DNA from: Bin80 sp965220935 | Lineage (GTDB): Bacteria; Bacteroidota; Rhodothermia; Rhodothermales; Bin80 | Direction of reading: 5' to 3' | NCBI GenBank assembly: GCA_965220935.1 | Contig: OZ244857.1 | Location: forward strand, 2,356,001 to 2,420,000 | DNA length: 64,000 nt | Shown here: piece by piece, positions 16,511-25,968 of the stretch | Position numbering within the stretch: position 1 is the stretch's first letter | How the letters are laid out: the number at the start of each line of letters is the position of its first letter | Program-made: the position numbers and the translations under genes | Notes under the pieces: generated by a model | Told to the model about the DNA's origin: nothing | Database searches by the model: none | What the model saw: the letters and a program-made list of their open reading frames with translations, nothing else

Positions 16511-18034
16511 ATGAGTTCAGTCATCGGAATTGATCTAGGTACAACCTACTCAGCTGTTGCACAATTTGACGAATTTGGAAGACCTGTCATGATCCCCGAT
16601 GCAGAGGGAAAATATCTGATTCCATCATGTGTGGCCCTGATTAACGATGAATGGCGCGTGGGGGTTGATGCTTGGGGACAATGGTCTGCTGATCATGGAA
16701 TTAACAATAAATCATCAGCAGCCCGCTTTAAGCGAGAAATGGGGACATCAAAGCATTATTCCATAGGCCAATACTCACTGGACCCCGTGGAACTCAGTAG
16801 TCATGTCCTGAAATGTTTGGCCGCTAATGCGGAGCAAGTCGTTGGCCCTCTGGCACCCGTTGTCATCGCTGTTCCTGCAAATTTCAGTAACGAAGCCCGT
16901 CAGGCCACCATTGACGCCTCAAAGTCTGCTGGCTTGGAGCTTGCAAACATCATCAATGAACCTACCGCAGCTGCCCTTTACTATGCCTATTCTGGCAAGC
17001 TGAGTCAAGCAGGATTATATGCAGTCTTTGACTTGGGCGGCGGAACCTTTGATATTACCATTGCCGAATTTGATGGAAAATCCGTTGATGTGATTTGGAG
17101 TGACGGGATTGCACGACTTGGAGGGGTAGATTTTGATGAGGCCTTACAGATGCTTGTCAAAGAAAAGTATGAAGATCTCACTAATGAAAAGATTTCTGAA
17201 AAGAATATGAATCATGAAGGATTTGATCTGCGAAGAATCCAAGATCTGAAACACTCACTGTCTCGTAGAGAAAAGGTGAGCGCATTTGTGAGGGGACAAG
17301 TGATTGAAGTGAGCCGAGAAGAGTTTGAATCAAAAATTTCCAGTTTTGTGACACAAGTATATCTCTGCTGTGAAAATGCGATGGAAGGCGCTGATGTTGA
17401 ACCCCATGATCTGGATGGTGTCATCCTCGCTGGAGGAAGCACTAGAATGCCCATCATCCAACAAACTGTTCAAGAACTTTTTGGTAAAGAACCACTGAGT
17501 ATTGCTAATGTTGATGAAGTGGTCGCCTTAGGGGCTGCCTTATACGCTGGTCATCGTAGCGATCAGGATGTGCTCACAAAATTACAACAGGTATCAGCCG
17601 CTGAATTGAGTGTTCAAGATGTGGCGAATAAGCATTTTGGTACTAAGGCAATCGCAGATTCAAGCTGGGAGGCGGGTTCTTTCAGTGAGCCTAAACCGAT
17701 TAATTCAATTATTATCAAAAAGGGAACTCCCATTCCATGCTCAATGACTGAAAAGTACATGACAGTTGTTCCTAATCAAACACAAATAGATTGTACTATC
17801 ACTGAATGTGACCATGAAGAAGAAAATTTTGATCCAAAATTTGTCCGAATCATTGCAGATGGAAATCTTGAACTGCCTCCTGGTCGGCCACCTGGACAGG
17901 AGATTCTTGTGACCTACAAATACGATATCAATCAAATTATGCATTGTTATTTTGAAGATACCGATTCGGGCAAAAAGAAAGAAATCACCGTTGATCTTAT
18001 GAAAGGCGGTGATCAAAATGAGTGGTCATCCTGA
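16511..18034 (+). CDS. Hsp70-like ATPase (DnaK family, short C-terminus)
   Basis: 507 aa. The nucleotide-binding domain is complete: phosphate-1 loop GIDLGTTYSAVA (6-17), the lysine equivalent to DnaK K70 near K74 in ARFKREMG, IINEPTAAALYY (147-158), phosphate-2 loop DLGGGTFDITIAEF (174-187) and adenosine motif LAGGSTRMP (306-314). After residue 360 the sequence is shorter than DnaK. There is a beta-type substrate-binding segment (IIIKKGTPIPCSMTEKYMTV, LPPGRPPGQEILVTYKYDI) but no helical lid and no EEVD-like tail. It is therefore a specialised partner Hsp70 and not the housekeeping DnaK. It is flanked by a GrpE-like membrane protein upstream and a TerB/J-like protein downstream, which would supply nucleotide exchange and stimulation. 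Confidence 0.95.
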   Translation: MSSVIGIDLGTTYSAVAQFDEFGRPVMIPDAEGKYLIPSCVALINDEWRVGVDAWGQWSADHGINNKSSAARFKREMGTSKHYSIGQYSLDPVELSSHVLKCLAANAEQVVGPLAPVVIAVPANFSNEARQATIDASKSAGLELANIINEPTAAALYYAYSGKLSQAGLYAVFDLGGGTFDITIAEFDGKSVDVIWSDGIARLGGVDFDEALQMLVKEKYEDLTNEKISEKNMNHEGFDLRRIQDLKHSLSRREKVSAFVRGQVIEVSREEFESKISSFVTQVYLCCENAMEGADVEPHDLDGVILAGGSTRMPIIQQTVQELFGKEPLSIANVDEVVALGAALYAGHRSDQDVLTKLQQVSAAELSVQDVANKHFGTKAIADSSWEAGSFSEPKPINSIIIKKGTPIPCSMTEKYMTVVPNQTQIDCTITECDHEEENFDPKFVRIIADGNLELPPGRPPGQEILVTYKYDINQIMHCYFEDTDSGKKKEITVDLMKGGDQNEWSS

Positions 18035-18194
18035 TAATGATGGTTAAAGTCTTTTTTCCTGCATATCAGTTCAATTGAATCATCTCATCGTAAACTTTTC
18101 ACATGATGAACTCTCGTGATTCCCCGATCAGTACGCTTTGTCACTCCTCACAACAATCCAATGTGAGATTGTACTCTATTTATTCTATCTAATC

Positions 18195-19421
18195 ATGCGA
18201 AAATCTAGAACGAAATCTCCTTTGAGGCTTCGTGCCTCTCACATAAATATAGAAGACATTCCGACGACAAAAGTGGATATTATTGGAGATCTACCATGTG
18301 TTGCAATGAATAGAGACATTGAGCTATCCATTTCCCTTTTTGATTGTGCTGATGAGGGTATCCATCCGATTCTATCCTATGAACCCCTGTTTCAAGAGGA
18401 TGCATCTGCGGCCTATGAGTTGCGACTTACACTTGACGAGATCGGTGGATTACCCAATAAGATCAGGAAATGGACATCTATTGCAATCATACCTGAAACC
18501 GTATTGCTACCCCCTTATTCAGGTGAGCGAAGAGTGAGAGGTGTGGTGAGGCTACTTGACATGGAGAAGGAGGTCATTGTAGCAGGGGGTGAGGTGATTG
18601 AGAATCACACAGGAATCTTATGGATTGGCGAATTTTATTTTAATTTCTCTACATATTCTGGCTATATTGCGCTTGAAAAACAGAGGCGTAGAATTCAGTC
18701 AATCATGCTCAGGATTGCACTAGCAGTCGCAATGTCGGATGGAACATTGTCTCCCACTGAACATGATGTTATTACAGAGCGAGCTTTTGAATGGCAAGTG
18801 AGTGCAATGTATCGATATGATGGTTTAACTTACCAAAAGCGAAAAACGTCCTACAAGGGCATGATCACCCGTGCAATGAATAAAGCCAAGGCAAATGATC
18901 TCAAACTTGATACTCTCATCAATAGCCTGTATCGTCTTGCAACCAGGAGTGAATGGGGTGAGACCCTCAACATCTGCAGTGATGTGATCATATCAAATGG
19001 AGTCGCAGACAACAAGCAATTCCGTGATCTAAACTATATCTCTAGTCATGCTCCGCTTGACCCGATGGTCATAGGGAATATTCGCGATAAAATTATCATG
19101 GAGCTTGATCTGACACAAATCATTCAGGGCGAATCCTATGAGTTCTTGGGAATTGATGACACTTGGGACATTCTAACAACGAGAAGATACCTTAGAGCGG
19201 AATATAAAAAGTGGAATGGTCGTCTCAACACGGTTCCAGATGGAAGGGCCCGCCACAATACTCAGGCTATCCTTGATATGATCGGTAATGCCTACAAAAA
19301 ATACACCACACCACATAAGAAAGCCATGTCTCAAACTACATCATCAAATCAGCCTTCACAAACCTCTAACGAATCCCTGATTGATCCATCTCAATTAAAA
19401 ATCTTTGATGACTCAAACTGA
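18195..19421 (+). CDS. TerB-like and J-domain-like protein of the Hsp70 module
   Basis: 408 aa when started at MRKSRTKSPLRLRA; an earlier ATG (18138) would add a hydrophobic stretch of doubtful reality. The N-terminal half is a beta-rich domain of unknown family. Residues about 175-260 look like a TerB domain (IMLRIALAVAMSDGTLSPTE, with the acidic DG motif). The C-terminal part resembles a J-domain-type helical module (ESYEFLGIDDTWDILTTRRY, LRAEYKKWNGRLNTVPDGRA, AILDMIGNAYKKYT). VPD stands where J proteins have HPD, so stimulation of Hsp70 ATPase may be altered. A disordered Ser/Gln/Thr tail follows. It lies 160 bases after the Hsp70 stop on the same strand. Confidence 0.7.
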   Translation: MRKSRTKSPLRLRASHINIEDIPTTKVDIIGDLPCVAMNRDIELSISLFDCADEGIHPILSYEPLFQEDASAAYELRLTLDEIGGLPNKIRKWTSIAIIPETVLLPPYSGERRVRGVVRLLDMEKEVIVAGGEVIENHTGILWIGEFYFNFSTYSGYIALEKQRRRIQSIMLRIALAVAMSDGTLSPTEHDVITERAFEWQVSAMYRYDGLTYQKRKTSYKGMITRAMNKAKANDLKLDTLINSLYRLATRSEWGETLNICSDVIISNGVADNKQFRDLNYISSHAPLDPMVIGNIRDKIIMELDLTQIIQGESYEFLGIDDTWDILTTRRYLRAEYKKWNGRLNTVPDGRARHNTQAILDMIGNAYKKYTTPHKKAMSQTTSSNQPSQTSNESLIDPSQLKIFDDSN

Positions 19422-19475
19422 AACCATTATGGTATTTCTCATTGATGCTTCTTCTGCTAATACTACATTCATTTT

Positions 19476-22295
19476 CTACTCAGATTGTTCTGGATACAGA
19501 GTCACACGAACATAGCGGTCGGTCAACCACATCTTCGCAGCTTCCTGTAAATCACTCGCAGTAAGACTACTGACAAGTTCATTGTAGCGGAGAATGTCGT
19601 TTGGCGTAGTCATGCTGTCAGAATAATAAGATGAACGCAATGCACCTAACCAGAATCCGTTCTCTTCCATGCTGACCGTTCTATCCTGACGTTGTTGCTC
19701 TTGAACACGCGTCACATAATCTTGGTCTATTCCATTTTGCTGAATATCTTTAATTGATTCAAAGACCGCATCGGTCAACTCTTCTGCACGCTCTGGGTCA
19801 CAACGAAAACTGATTGTAAATGAGTAATCTTCATCAGGGCGAAAACTCAGCGAACCATTGACGCCCGCTCCGTATACACCTCCAAGTTCTTCGCGAAGCT
19901 TCTCAAACAGTAAAATATCAAGGAACATTTCTAGAGATTCCATATGATAATTCGCTTCACGTGAATACGCAGAAGGGCCGTTAAAAACAATGCTCACCCG
20001 ACTCTGAGGTTCTTGCCCCATGTATACGGTTTTAACAACCGTTCCCTCGGGAGATTGAACCCCAATGTTCTGCCATGTTTCTTCCCGCTCAGTCACTGGA
20101 AGCGTTCCTAAATAAGTCTGAGACAGTGCGATGAGTTGATCAACATCAAACGCGCCCACAAATACAAACACGAAGTCATCCATGTCTTCAAATCGCTCCT
20201 GATAAATTTCAAAAACTCGCTCCTGATCTACGGCATCTAATTCTTCAACCGTCGTTGGCCTATACCGGGGGTGATTCATGTAGAGTGTACTTTGAAGCGT
20301 ATCAATAAAGACACCATCTGGTGAATTTGCCCTGTTTGCTAAAAATGTACGATTGATATTGATTTGAGAGAGAAATGACGAGGAGTCAAGCCTTGCCTGA
20401 GTCGCGCGCAAATGGATCAACTGAAATAGTAACTCAAGATCCTCGGGGGAGGCTTGACCTCTAAACCCCTCATATAATCCGCTAATGGATGCTTGAACGT
20501 TGGCCCGCTTCCCAGCCATCTTCTTTTGTAATGCTGTCTCATCAAATACACCAACACCACTAGTGCTAACAGTATTCGCAGCAAAGGTAGCCGTGAGGTA
20601 TTCCTCATCACTGTACAGGGAGGTGCCGCCTTCACTGAACGCCGTGAACTGCACCTCATCAGCTCTAAAATCCGTAGGTTTCATGACAACCCGAATTCCA
20701 TTGTCGAGAGTGATCTCAGTGACACCAATGTCTGGAATTGAATCCATCGCGATGACAGTCGCTGGTGCCAATGTTCCCGAAAATAAGGGAGCATCAACAG
20801 CCGTATCGACATATGGATCAACAGGTGTGTCAATGAATTCCTCAAAGGTAGAGGCTAATAGATCCTCGGTGATCCAGTCTAGGGATTCTTTCTCTGGAAT
20901 ATCCACGATCACCGCTCGGTCTAAACTGCTGAGCGCTTCTGGCAGATAAGCACTCACCTCCTCTAACGTAATTGTAGGAAGTAGTAGCTGTGCCAGATCA
21001 TAGGCATTTACTGACCCTGGAATAGGAATATCTTCTAAAAAATGCTCTACATATAGTGAAGCATGCTGTGCAGAGGGTGTATTCTCACGCTCATTATAGG
21101 CCTCCTCCAAGGAGCGTAAAAATGAATCTTTTTCTCTGGTAAATTCACCCTCGGTAAAACGATGTTGCTTAACACGCTCTGATTCCAGAATCAGTGTTTG
21201 AAGTGCTGAAACGAGGCTATCCTCGTTAGCATACGCGATAATATTGAGCATAGATACATCTCGGACTAAGTTTTGAAGACCCGCATTCGCTGCAAGAAAA
21301 GGAGCCCGTGCGCCATCTTGGGCTATCTCGCCGAACCGCTGAGAAAGCATTCCACTAGCCAGAGATCCAACCAATGATTGTCGATAGTCGGCTATGGTAT
21401 TTTGTTCAACCGTTGGCTGTCTAAACAATAACGAAAGTTGGGGAAAGAAGTCATACTCTGGATCGCTGACGACTTTGTATCTCGTTTCAAGTGCTGGAAC
21501 TTCATACTTCAGACGAGGCGTGGGGTTTTCAGGTTCTGGTAAGGATTGAAAATGCTCCTCCACCAGTGACCTCATAGTCTCAACATCCATTGAACCGACG
21601 ACAATCACTGCCATCAAGTCAGGGCGATACCATGTTTCGTAAAACCGGCGGACGGTTTCATAATCACTATTTTTGATGACGAGCGTGTCACCGATTGGAA
21701 GCCGCTCCGCATAGCGAGAATTTCCTAATAGCGTAGGAATCATTTGATCTAACATCCTACCAGAAGCGCCACGGCCGGTACGCCATTCTTCAATGACCAC
21801 CCCACGTTCATTGTCAATCTCTTCATCGCTGATGGTTGCATACGCCGCCCAGTCTTCTAAGACTTCAAAAGCCTTTCGGACAACCTCAATGCTATCGGTC
21901 GGTACTTGGAGTTGATAGACCGTTTCATCAAAACTGGTATAGGCGTTGATATCTGGTCCGATTTGCATTCCAATACGCTGTAAGAAAGCGATGAGTGTCA
22001 TCTTAGGAAAGCGTTCTGTTCCATTAAAAAGCATATGCTCCACAAAATGAGCTAACCCTCGTTGGTCATCATCTTCCATCAAACTCCCAGCATTAACAAC
22101 AAGGCGAAGTTCAAGGCGTGATTCGGGTTCATGATTTTCCCTTAGGTAATAGGTCATTCCATTTTCTAACTCCCCGATCGTAACAGTACTATCAATCGGA
22201 ATAGGTCTGTCTAAATTGACCTGTGCCCGTGTACTGATGACGAATAATGATGCCAGAAGTAGGCAGAGTATTGAGGAAAAATATTTTGTGAACAT
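19476..22295 (-). CDS. secreted M16-family zinc metallopeptidase
   Basis: 939 aa with a leader (MFTKYFSSILCLLLASLFVI, cut near TRA-Q). The N-terminal half carries the inverted zinc motif HxxEH at 83-87 (GLAHFVEHMLFNGTE). The downstream glutamate is in NERGVVIEEWRTGRG. The C-terminal half repeats the fold without the zinc ligands, which is the normal pitrilysin/insulinase double-domain plan (four M16 domains, about 900 aa). R/Y residues of the substrate clamp appear in the last quarter (ELGGVYGAGVNGSLSFRPDE). It probably degrades peptides in the periplasm or outside. It is transcribed leftward alone; 55 bases separate its stop from that of the convergent TerB/J gene. Confidence 0.95.
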   Translation of the reverse strand: MFTKYFSSILCLLLASLFVISTRAQVNLDRPIPIDSTVTIGELENGMTYYLRENHEPESRLELRLVVNAGSLMEDDDQRGLAHFVEHMLFNGTERFPKMTLIAFLQRIGMQIGPDINAYTSFDETVYQLQVPTDSIEVVRKAFEVLEDWAAYATISDEEIDNERGVVIEEWRTGRGASGRMLDQMIPTLLGNSRYAERLPIGDTLVIKNSDYETVRRFYETWYRPDLMAVIVVGSMDVETMRSLVEEHFQSLPEPENPTPRLKYEVPALETRYKVVSDPEYDFFPQLSLLFRQPTVEQNTIADYRQSLVGSLASGMLSQRFGEIAQDGARAPFLAANAGLQNLVRDVSMLNIIAYANEDSLVSALQTLILESERVKQHRFTEGEFTREKDSFLRSLEEAYNERENTPSAQHASLYVEHFLEDIPIPGSVNAYDLAQLLLPTITLEEVSAYLPEALSSLDRAVIVDIPEKESLDWITEDLLASTFEEFIDTPVDPYVDTAVDAPLFSGTLAPATVIAMDSIPDIGVTEITLDNGIRVVMKPTDFRADEVQFTAFSEGGTSLYSDEEYLTATFAANTVSTSGVGVFDETALQKKMAGKRANVQASISGLYEGFRGQASPEDLELLFQLIHLRATQARLDSSSFLSQININRTFLANRANSPDGVFIDTLQSTLYMNHPRYRPTTVEELDAVDQERVFEIYQERFEDMDDFVFVFVGAFDVDQLIALSQTYLGTLPVTEREETWQNIGVQSPEGTVVKTVYMGQEPQSRVSIVFNGPSAYSREANYHMESLEMFLDILLFEKLREELGGVYGAGVNGSLSFRPDEDYSFTISFRCDPERAEELTDAVFESIKDIQQNGIDQDYVTRVQEQQRQDRTVSMEENGFWLGALRSSYYSDSMTTPNDILRYNELVSSLTASDLQEAAKMWLTDRYVRVTLYPEQSE

Positions 22296-22454
22296 GAGAT
22301 CAAAATTGAGTGAATATCTGTATTATTTTCAAATATGTTAAAGTCCTATGACAATCATTGATTGTATCATCGAGTTTTTCAAATCACATTAATCGGTAGT
22401 GTACAAAAAAATAGAAATTCATGAGGTCTGGGTGTGTCTTGCACGAACAAATAA

Positions 22455-23357
22455 TTAAAGATTTTCCTGAATTCGTTGAATGATTTCATCAAAAGCTTCA
22501 ATTGGTTGTGCACCACTTAGAAGGAATCCATTGACAAAGAAGGCTGGAGTGCCAGACAGACCAAAGCGTTTGGCGGTGGCAATAGAAATATCAATATCCA
22601 TAGATACTCCCTGATTTGAAGCAGAAGATGTGTCCATGGCACATGCTTTCCACTGATCGATATCCACGGATGTTTGCTCCAACCAGGCCGATGCCCTGTC
22701 CATCACTGATTCGTTTGTGAGTTCACGCTGGTGATCAAAGAATTGATCATGTAATAACCAAAATGTGGACTCGTCTTGCCTCGCTGCACACTCAGCGGCA
22801 ATAGACGCTTTTTTTGCCCAGTCATGAAAATCTAATGGAAAATGAAGATAGACAAATCGTATGTCTTCTGGGTATTTAAGTAATAATTCATCAATGACTG
22901 ATCTAGCACGCGCACAAAATGAGCATTGAAAATCACTGAATTCAAAAATCGTGATTGGGGCTTCGGGATGCCCCCTGTAGGGTTTCCCCTCTGCAAACCG
23001 GCTTAATGCGCGATGAGATTCTTGGGCAAGCAGTGTCTGTTGCCTGTCTTGTTCTTCTAATTCTTCGGTAATTTCAGATTGACTAAGACTGACATCAATG
23101 GGATCACCCGTGATAAGAATGAGTTGATTCAACTCTTGCGAGAGCAAGAACTTGACTGATTGTTGACCATTAATCGTCAATGTACCCTGCTGGAGATTTC
23201 CGTAAGGGCTTGATTCCAATGTGTCAATTTCCATTGCTGCCCCGCGTAACTCGGGGATTTGAATTCTGAGGTTGTCCAGAATCTGTTCATCGCTGAGTTG
23301 CTGGGCAGATGCTGAAAGTGCAACCAAAAAACTGATCAGGAGTAAAGGTAATCGCAT
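22455..23357 (-). CDS. secreted DsbA-type thioredoxin-fold protein
   Basis: I start at MRLPLLLISFLVALSASAQQ, which forms a clean signal peptide. A start six codons earlier is possible. The first 100 residues of the mature protein form a separate N-terminal domain seen in some DsbC/DsbG-like proteins (LRGAAMEIDTLESSPYGNLQ). The thioredoxin domain has the CxxC pair in FSDFQCSFCARARS and the cis-proline loop in GLSGTPAFFVNGFLLSG, with a helical insertion between. It likely forms or isomerises disulfides in exported proteins, several of which in this window are cysteine-bearing. It is divergent from the dienelactone hydrolase gene with only about 60 bases between starts, so they share a promoter region. 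Confidence 0.9.
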   Translation of the reverse strand: MRLPLLLISFLVALSASAQQLSDEQILDNLRIQIPELRGAAMEIDTLESSPYGNLQQGTLTINGQQSVKFLLSQELNQLILITGDPIDVSLSQSEITEELEEQDRQQTLLAQESHRALSRFAEGKPYRGHPEAPITIFEFSDFQCSFCARARSVIDELLLKYPEDIRFVYLHFPLDFHDWAKKASIAAECAARQDESTFWLLHDQFFDHQRELTNESVMDRASAWLEQTSVDIDQWKACAMDTSSASNQGVSMDIDISIATAKRFGLSGTPAFFVNGFLLSGAQPIEAFDEIIQRIQENL

Positions 23358-23419
23358 GAATAAATATTTACACAACGCTTACTAACAACTCAATCATCTA
23401 ATTGTTGCTTTTTACAGCT

Positions 23420-24307
23420 ATGAAGACACTGACCAAAGAAAATTTACCCGATGAGGTATTTGATTTATTTGACAAATATGTTCACAGTCAAATTTCTCGG
23501 CGTCAATTTTTAGATCAAGCATCAAAGTATGCAGTTGGAGCGATGACCGCCGCTGTGATGCTTGATTTCCTTTCTCCTAAGTACTCATCGGCTCAGCAGA
23601 TTCGCAGTGGTGATCCGCGTTTATCTGAAGAATATGTCACTTATGAAAGTCCAAATGGTGGTGGTGCGATCCGAGCGCTACTCTGTCAACCAAAGGATAA
23701 ATCATACCCCTTGCCAGGTGTCGTTGTTGTCCACGAAAATCGTGGCTTAAATCCGCATATTGAAGACGTATGCCGTCGTGCTGCCTTAGCGGGATTTATC
23801 AGCCTCGCACCCGACGCATTGACACCATTTGGTGGATACCCTGGCACCGATGATGAAGGTCGTGAATTACAGAGTCAGCGCGATCGATTTGAGATGCTTG
23901 AAGATTTTATCGCAGGATTTGACTATCTCAAACCCCATGAGCAATGCACGGGCGAAGTCGGCGTTGTCGGGTTCTGTTTTGGTGGCTGGATTTCTAACAT
24001 GATGGCCACAAGGCTTGATGACTTAGGTGCTGCTGTTCCGTTTTATGGAGGACAACCAGAAGAGGAGCTTGTGCCTCAAATCACGGCGCCATTATTACTT
24101 CATTTTGCTGAAAATGACCGATGGGTCAATGCTGGGTGGCCTGCCTATGAAGCAGCCCTGAAGAAATATGAAAAAGACTATACTGCTTATATCTATGAAG
24201 GCCTTCAGCATGGATTCCATAATGATACAACACCAAGGTTTGACCCTGATGGTGCCAAACTTGCTTGGACTCGGACAATTGACTTCTTTAACGAGCACCT
24301 GAACTAA
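23420..24307 (+). CDS. dienelactone hydrolase family protein
   Basis: 295 aa from MKTLTKENLPDEVFDLFDKY. The N-terminal part contains ISRRQFLDQASKYAVGAMTA, a twin-arginine-like leader placed internally after a 30-residue helical segment, so export by Tat is plausible. The alpha/beta-hydrolase core has the nucleophile elbow GVVGFCFGGWISN with cysteine, not serine, as in true dienelactone hydrolases. Aspartate is in FAENDRWVNAGWPAY and histidine in YEGLQHGFHNDTTP. The family hydrolyses dienelactones or related esters. The substrate here is unknown. Transcribed divergently from the DsbA-like gene. Confidence 0.92.
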   Translation: MKTLTKENLPDEVFDLFDKYVHSQISRRQFLDQASKYAVGAMTAAVMLDFLSPKYSSAQQIRSGDPRLSEEYVTYESPNGGGAIRALLCQPKDKSYPLPGVVVVHENRGLNPHIEDVCRRAALAGFISLAPDALTPFGGYPGTDDEGRELQSQRDRFEMLEDFIAGFDYLKPHEQCTGEVGVVGFCFGGWISNMMATRLDDLGAAVPFYGGQPEEELVPQITAPLLLHFAENDRWVNAGWPAYEAALKKYEKDYTAYIYEGLQHGFHNDTTPRFDPDGAKLAWTRTIDFFNEHLN

Positions 24308-24402
24308 TATTGTTGACTGATTTTATTTCTATTGTGATACGCAATGATGGTCACATGCGAAAATAGAATCTAATTTGAATATTAGGCTCCGTGGTCTATC
24401 AC

Positions 24403-24477
24403 CAGCAATTCCCACTAACGGCGTAGAATCTAGTTGATCTACTATTTCAGGTACATCTCCTGCAAATCTGGCGGGTT
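24403..24477 (+). repeat. dispersed repeat copy A with unoccupied intron site
   Basis: About 75 bases nearly identical (about seven differences) to 53239-53313. It begins with CAGCAATTCCC then ACTAACGG, the same junction sequence as the exons around the group II intron at 25814-28484. On the opposite strand the repeat can be read as protein (RFAGDVPEIVDQLDSTPLVG), with synonymous and conservative differences between the copies, so it may be part of a mobile-element gene. Confidence 0.6.
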
Positions 24478-24540
24478 TCGAATCACAGAAAATCCACTCT
24501 TCTTGAGCAGTTGAACAATTTTTCGCTCATACCCAGCCAT
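24442..24540 (-). pseudogene. HicA-like toxin, truncated
   Basis: The first 21 codons (MAGYERKIVQLLKKSGFSVI R) match the start of HicA mRNA interferases, whose normal length is 60-80 aa. After VIR the sequence switches to unrelated codons (NPPDLQEMYLK, stop). The catalytic histidine segment (GSHEIW-type) is missing. The switch coincides with the edge of the dispersed repeat at 24403-24477. The ATG sits just past the stop of the HicB-like gene, as in intact hic pairs. Confidence 0.6.
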
Positions 24541-24543
24541 AGC

Positions 24544-24873
24544 CTATGCATACTGAATAGGATACATATATTCCTGATTAACCAAAAATATTTTTGGTAT
24601 AGAAGATTGGGAAATGAGTTTTTCTCGTTGATCAATATCTGTGACAAACTCGAAATTTAAGAGTAGTTGACTCTCGCCAATCTGTTTATCAGATAATCCG
24701 TGGTTTAACTCCAGTAGATCTGATGCGACATACCGCAGTTCGGTAAATAAATCATGGAATGAACCGACCTCTATAATCAGCCCCCTGATATCGCTATCTG
24801 TTATGGATAGAGTGCCATCCTGGTAAACGAAAACTTTCGCATGAAAAATTAATGAAGACTCTGTAGAGCTCAT
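24544..24873 (-). CDS. HicB-like antitoxin / DUF1902-type protein
   Basis: 109 aa. The pattern KVFVYQDGTLSITDSDIRGL, IIEVGSFHDLFTELRYVASD, LLELN is that of the HicB/DUF1902 fold: a short beta-strand pair with a GL-E motif followed by a helix. It lacks a DNA-binding tail of the usual HicB type, which is normal for DUF1902 proteins. It precedes a HicA-like gene that has lost its catalytic part, so it is probably an orphan antitoxin. No other gene follows in the operon. Confidence 0.65.
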   Translation of the reverse strand: MSSTESSLIFHAKVFVYQDGTLSITDSDIRGLIIEVGSFHDLFTELRYVASDLLELNHGLSDKQIGESQLLLNFEFVTDIDQREKLISQSSIPKIFLVNQEYMYPIQYA

Positions 24874-25262
24874 GATACAATAATTTTGTGTTTAACAATG
24901 AATGTTCAAGACCAACTGTATTCCCATGCAGGCGGCAGTAGAATTGGAATTTAGTAATTTCCAAGATATTGAGCAGCAGGCGAAACTTGCTCATTCCAGG
25001 ATAAATCTTTATTTAGGACTCCCTTGGATGCACCCACTGCTACTAGTTCATGATTAATAATTGCCACAAAAAAATATGATTATGGATGAACAAATATGCA
25101 AAAACTTTATTATCAATGTAAAAAGAATACCCACATGATTTTATACTTAACCACTGCCCCAAATCAATCAATGTGCGGTCGAGAAAATCTGGAGTCATTT
25201 AAATAACACCCCTAATTCCATATCAATTGCCACCATGGCTACGGTGCGTATATGCTAAAATT
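24874..25262. other. 389-bp stretch without a gene
   Basis: Between the HicB-like gene and the transposase fragment. A+T-rich, with scattered short homopolymers. No frame with protein character and no repeat that I can place. Confidence 0.35.
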
Positions 25263-25620
25263 TCATATTTGTTTCAAGACCCAGATGTCAACCTTTTTGC
25301 CTTTCCATGGATCCACCTCATAGACGCTTGCGCATACCCGAATCACTGGGCACATGGTTCAGAGACGCTTCATATTGGCGATGATCGCAGGAGAACCATT
25401 ACGAATCGTTTGATCAAATTCAAGCGCACTTTAAAGAGAAGATCGCAAATCCCGACATCAGGCAATCCACCAGCGTAAATCCCCGTGACACGTTCGTATC
25501 CTCAATCTGCTCAAAATAGCTGCGGATGGTGTGAATCAAATGTTTCTTGTGAAAATACTTGCGTGACTTCCGTTTCATTGTTGATAAGTGAAATGATGGA
25601 ATCAATGATAACGAATACAC
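25263..25620 (-). pseudogene. transposase fragment (N-terminal part)
   Basis: In one frame HLIHTIRSYFEQIEDTNVSR and GFTLVDCLMSGFAIFSLKC match the opening of a common DDE transposase type (RGFSLTDCLMSGLAIFSLK-like). After a frame change near 25435 it continues as LEFDQTIRNGSPAIIANMKR, then a stop, then VYEVDPWKGKK. The DDE core is absent. At least one frameshift and one stop separate the pieces. It is minus-strand, next to the group II intron. Confidence 0.65.
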
Positions 25621-25852
25621 AAATGAGCCGCAGAATAATCAACCAGCCTCGCATGAAGAACCATTGTCCTCAAATAAATGCCTAGTTGATCAGATGAGTC
25701 GTTATAACGTCCAAAATGTGCTCTTCTGACGAAAATTCAGCAAAATAGTTTACGAAACTCACGTTTAACAATAGGCCCCAAAGTGCGCTATGGTGGGAAG
25801 TTTTAAACTTAGTGTCAAGTAGCCTGGGGGAATTTCACCCCCGGCCCTCACA

Positions 25853-25886
25853 GAACCGTACGTGAACCTCTCGATTCATACGGCTC
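25853..25886 (-). ncRNA. group II intron domain V
   Basis: The minus strand reads GAGCCGTATG, a tetraloop-bearing middle and CACGTACGGTTC. The 34-base hairpin has the conserved catalytic-core pattern of bacterial group II introns. Confidence 0.88.
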
Positions 25887-25968
25887 TTCCTATGTAAACA
25901 GTCTTTCGACTGCTACCGTTCCCATTCGTTGCCTCCTCCGTTGGGCGATCAACTTCAACGCCATAGGC

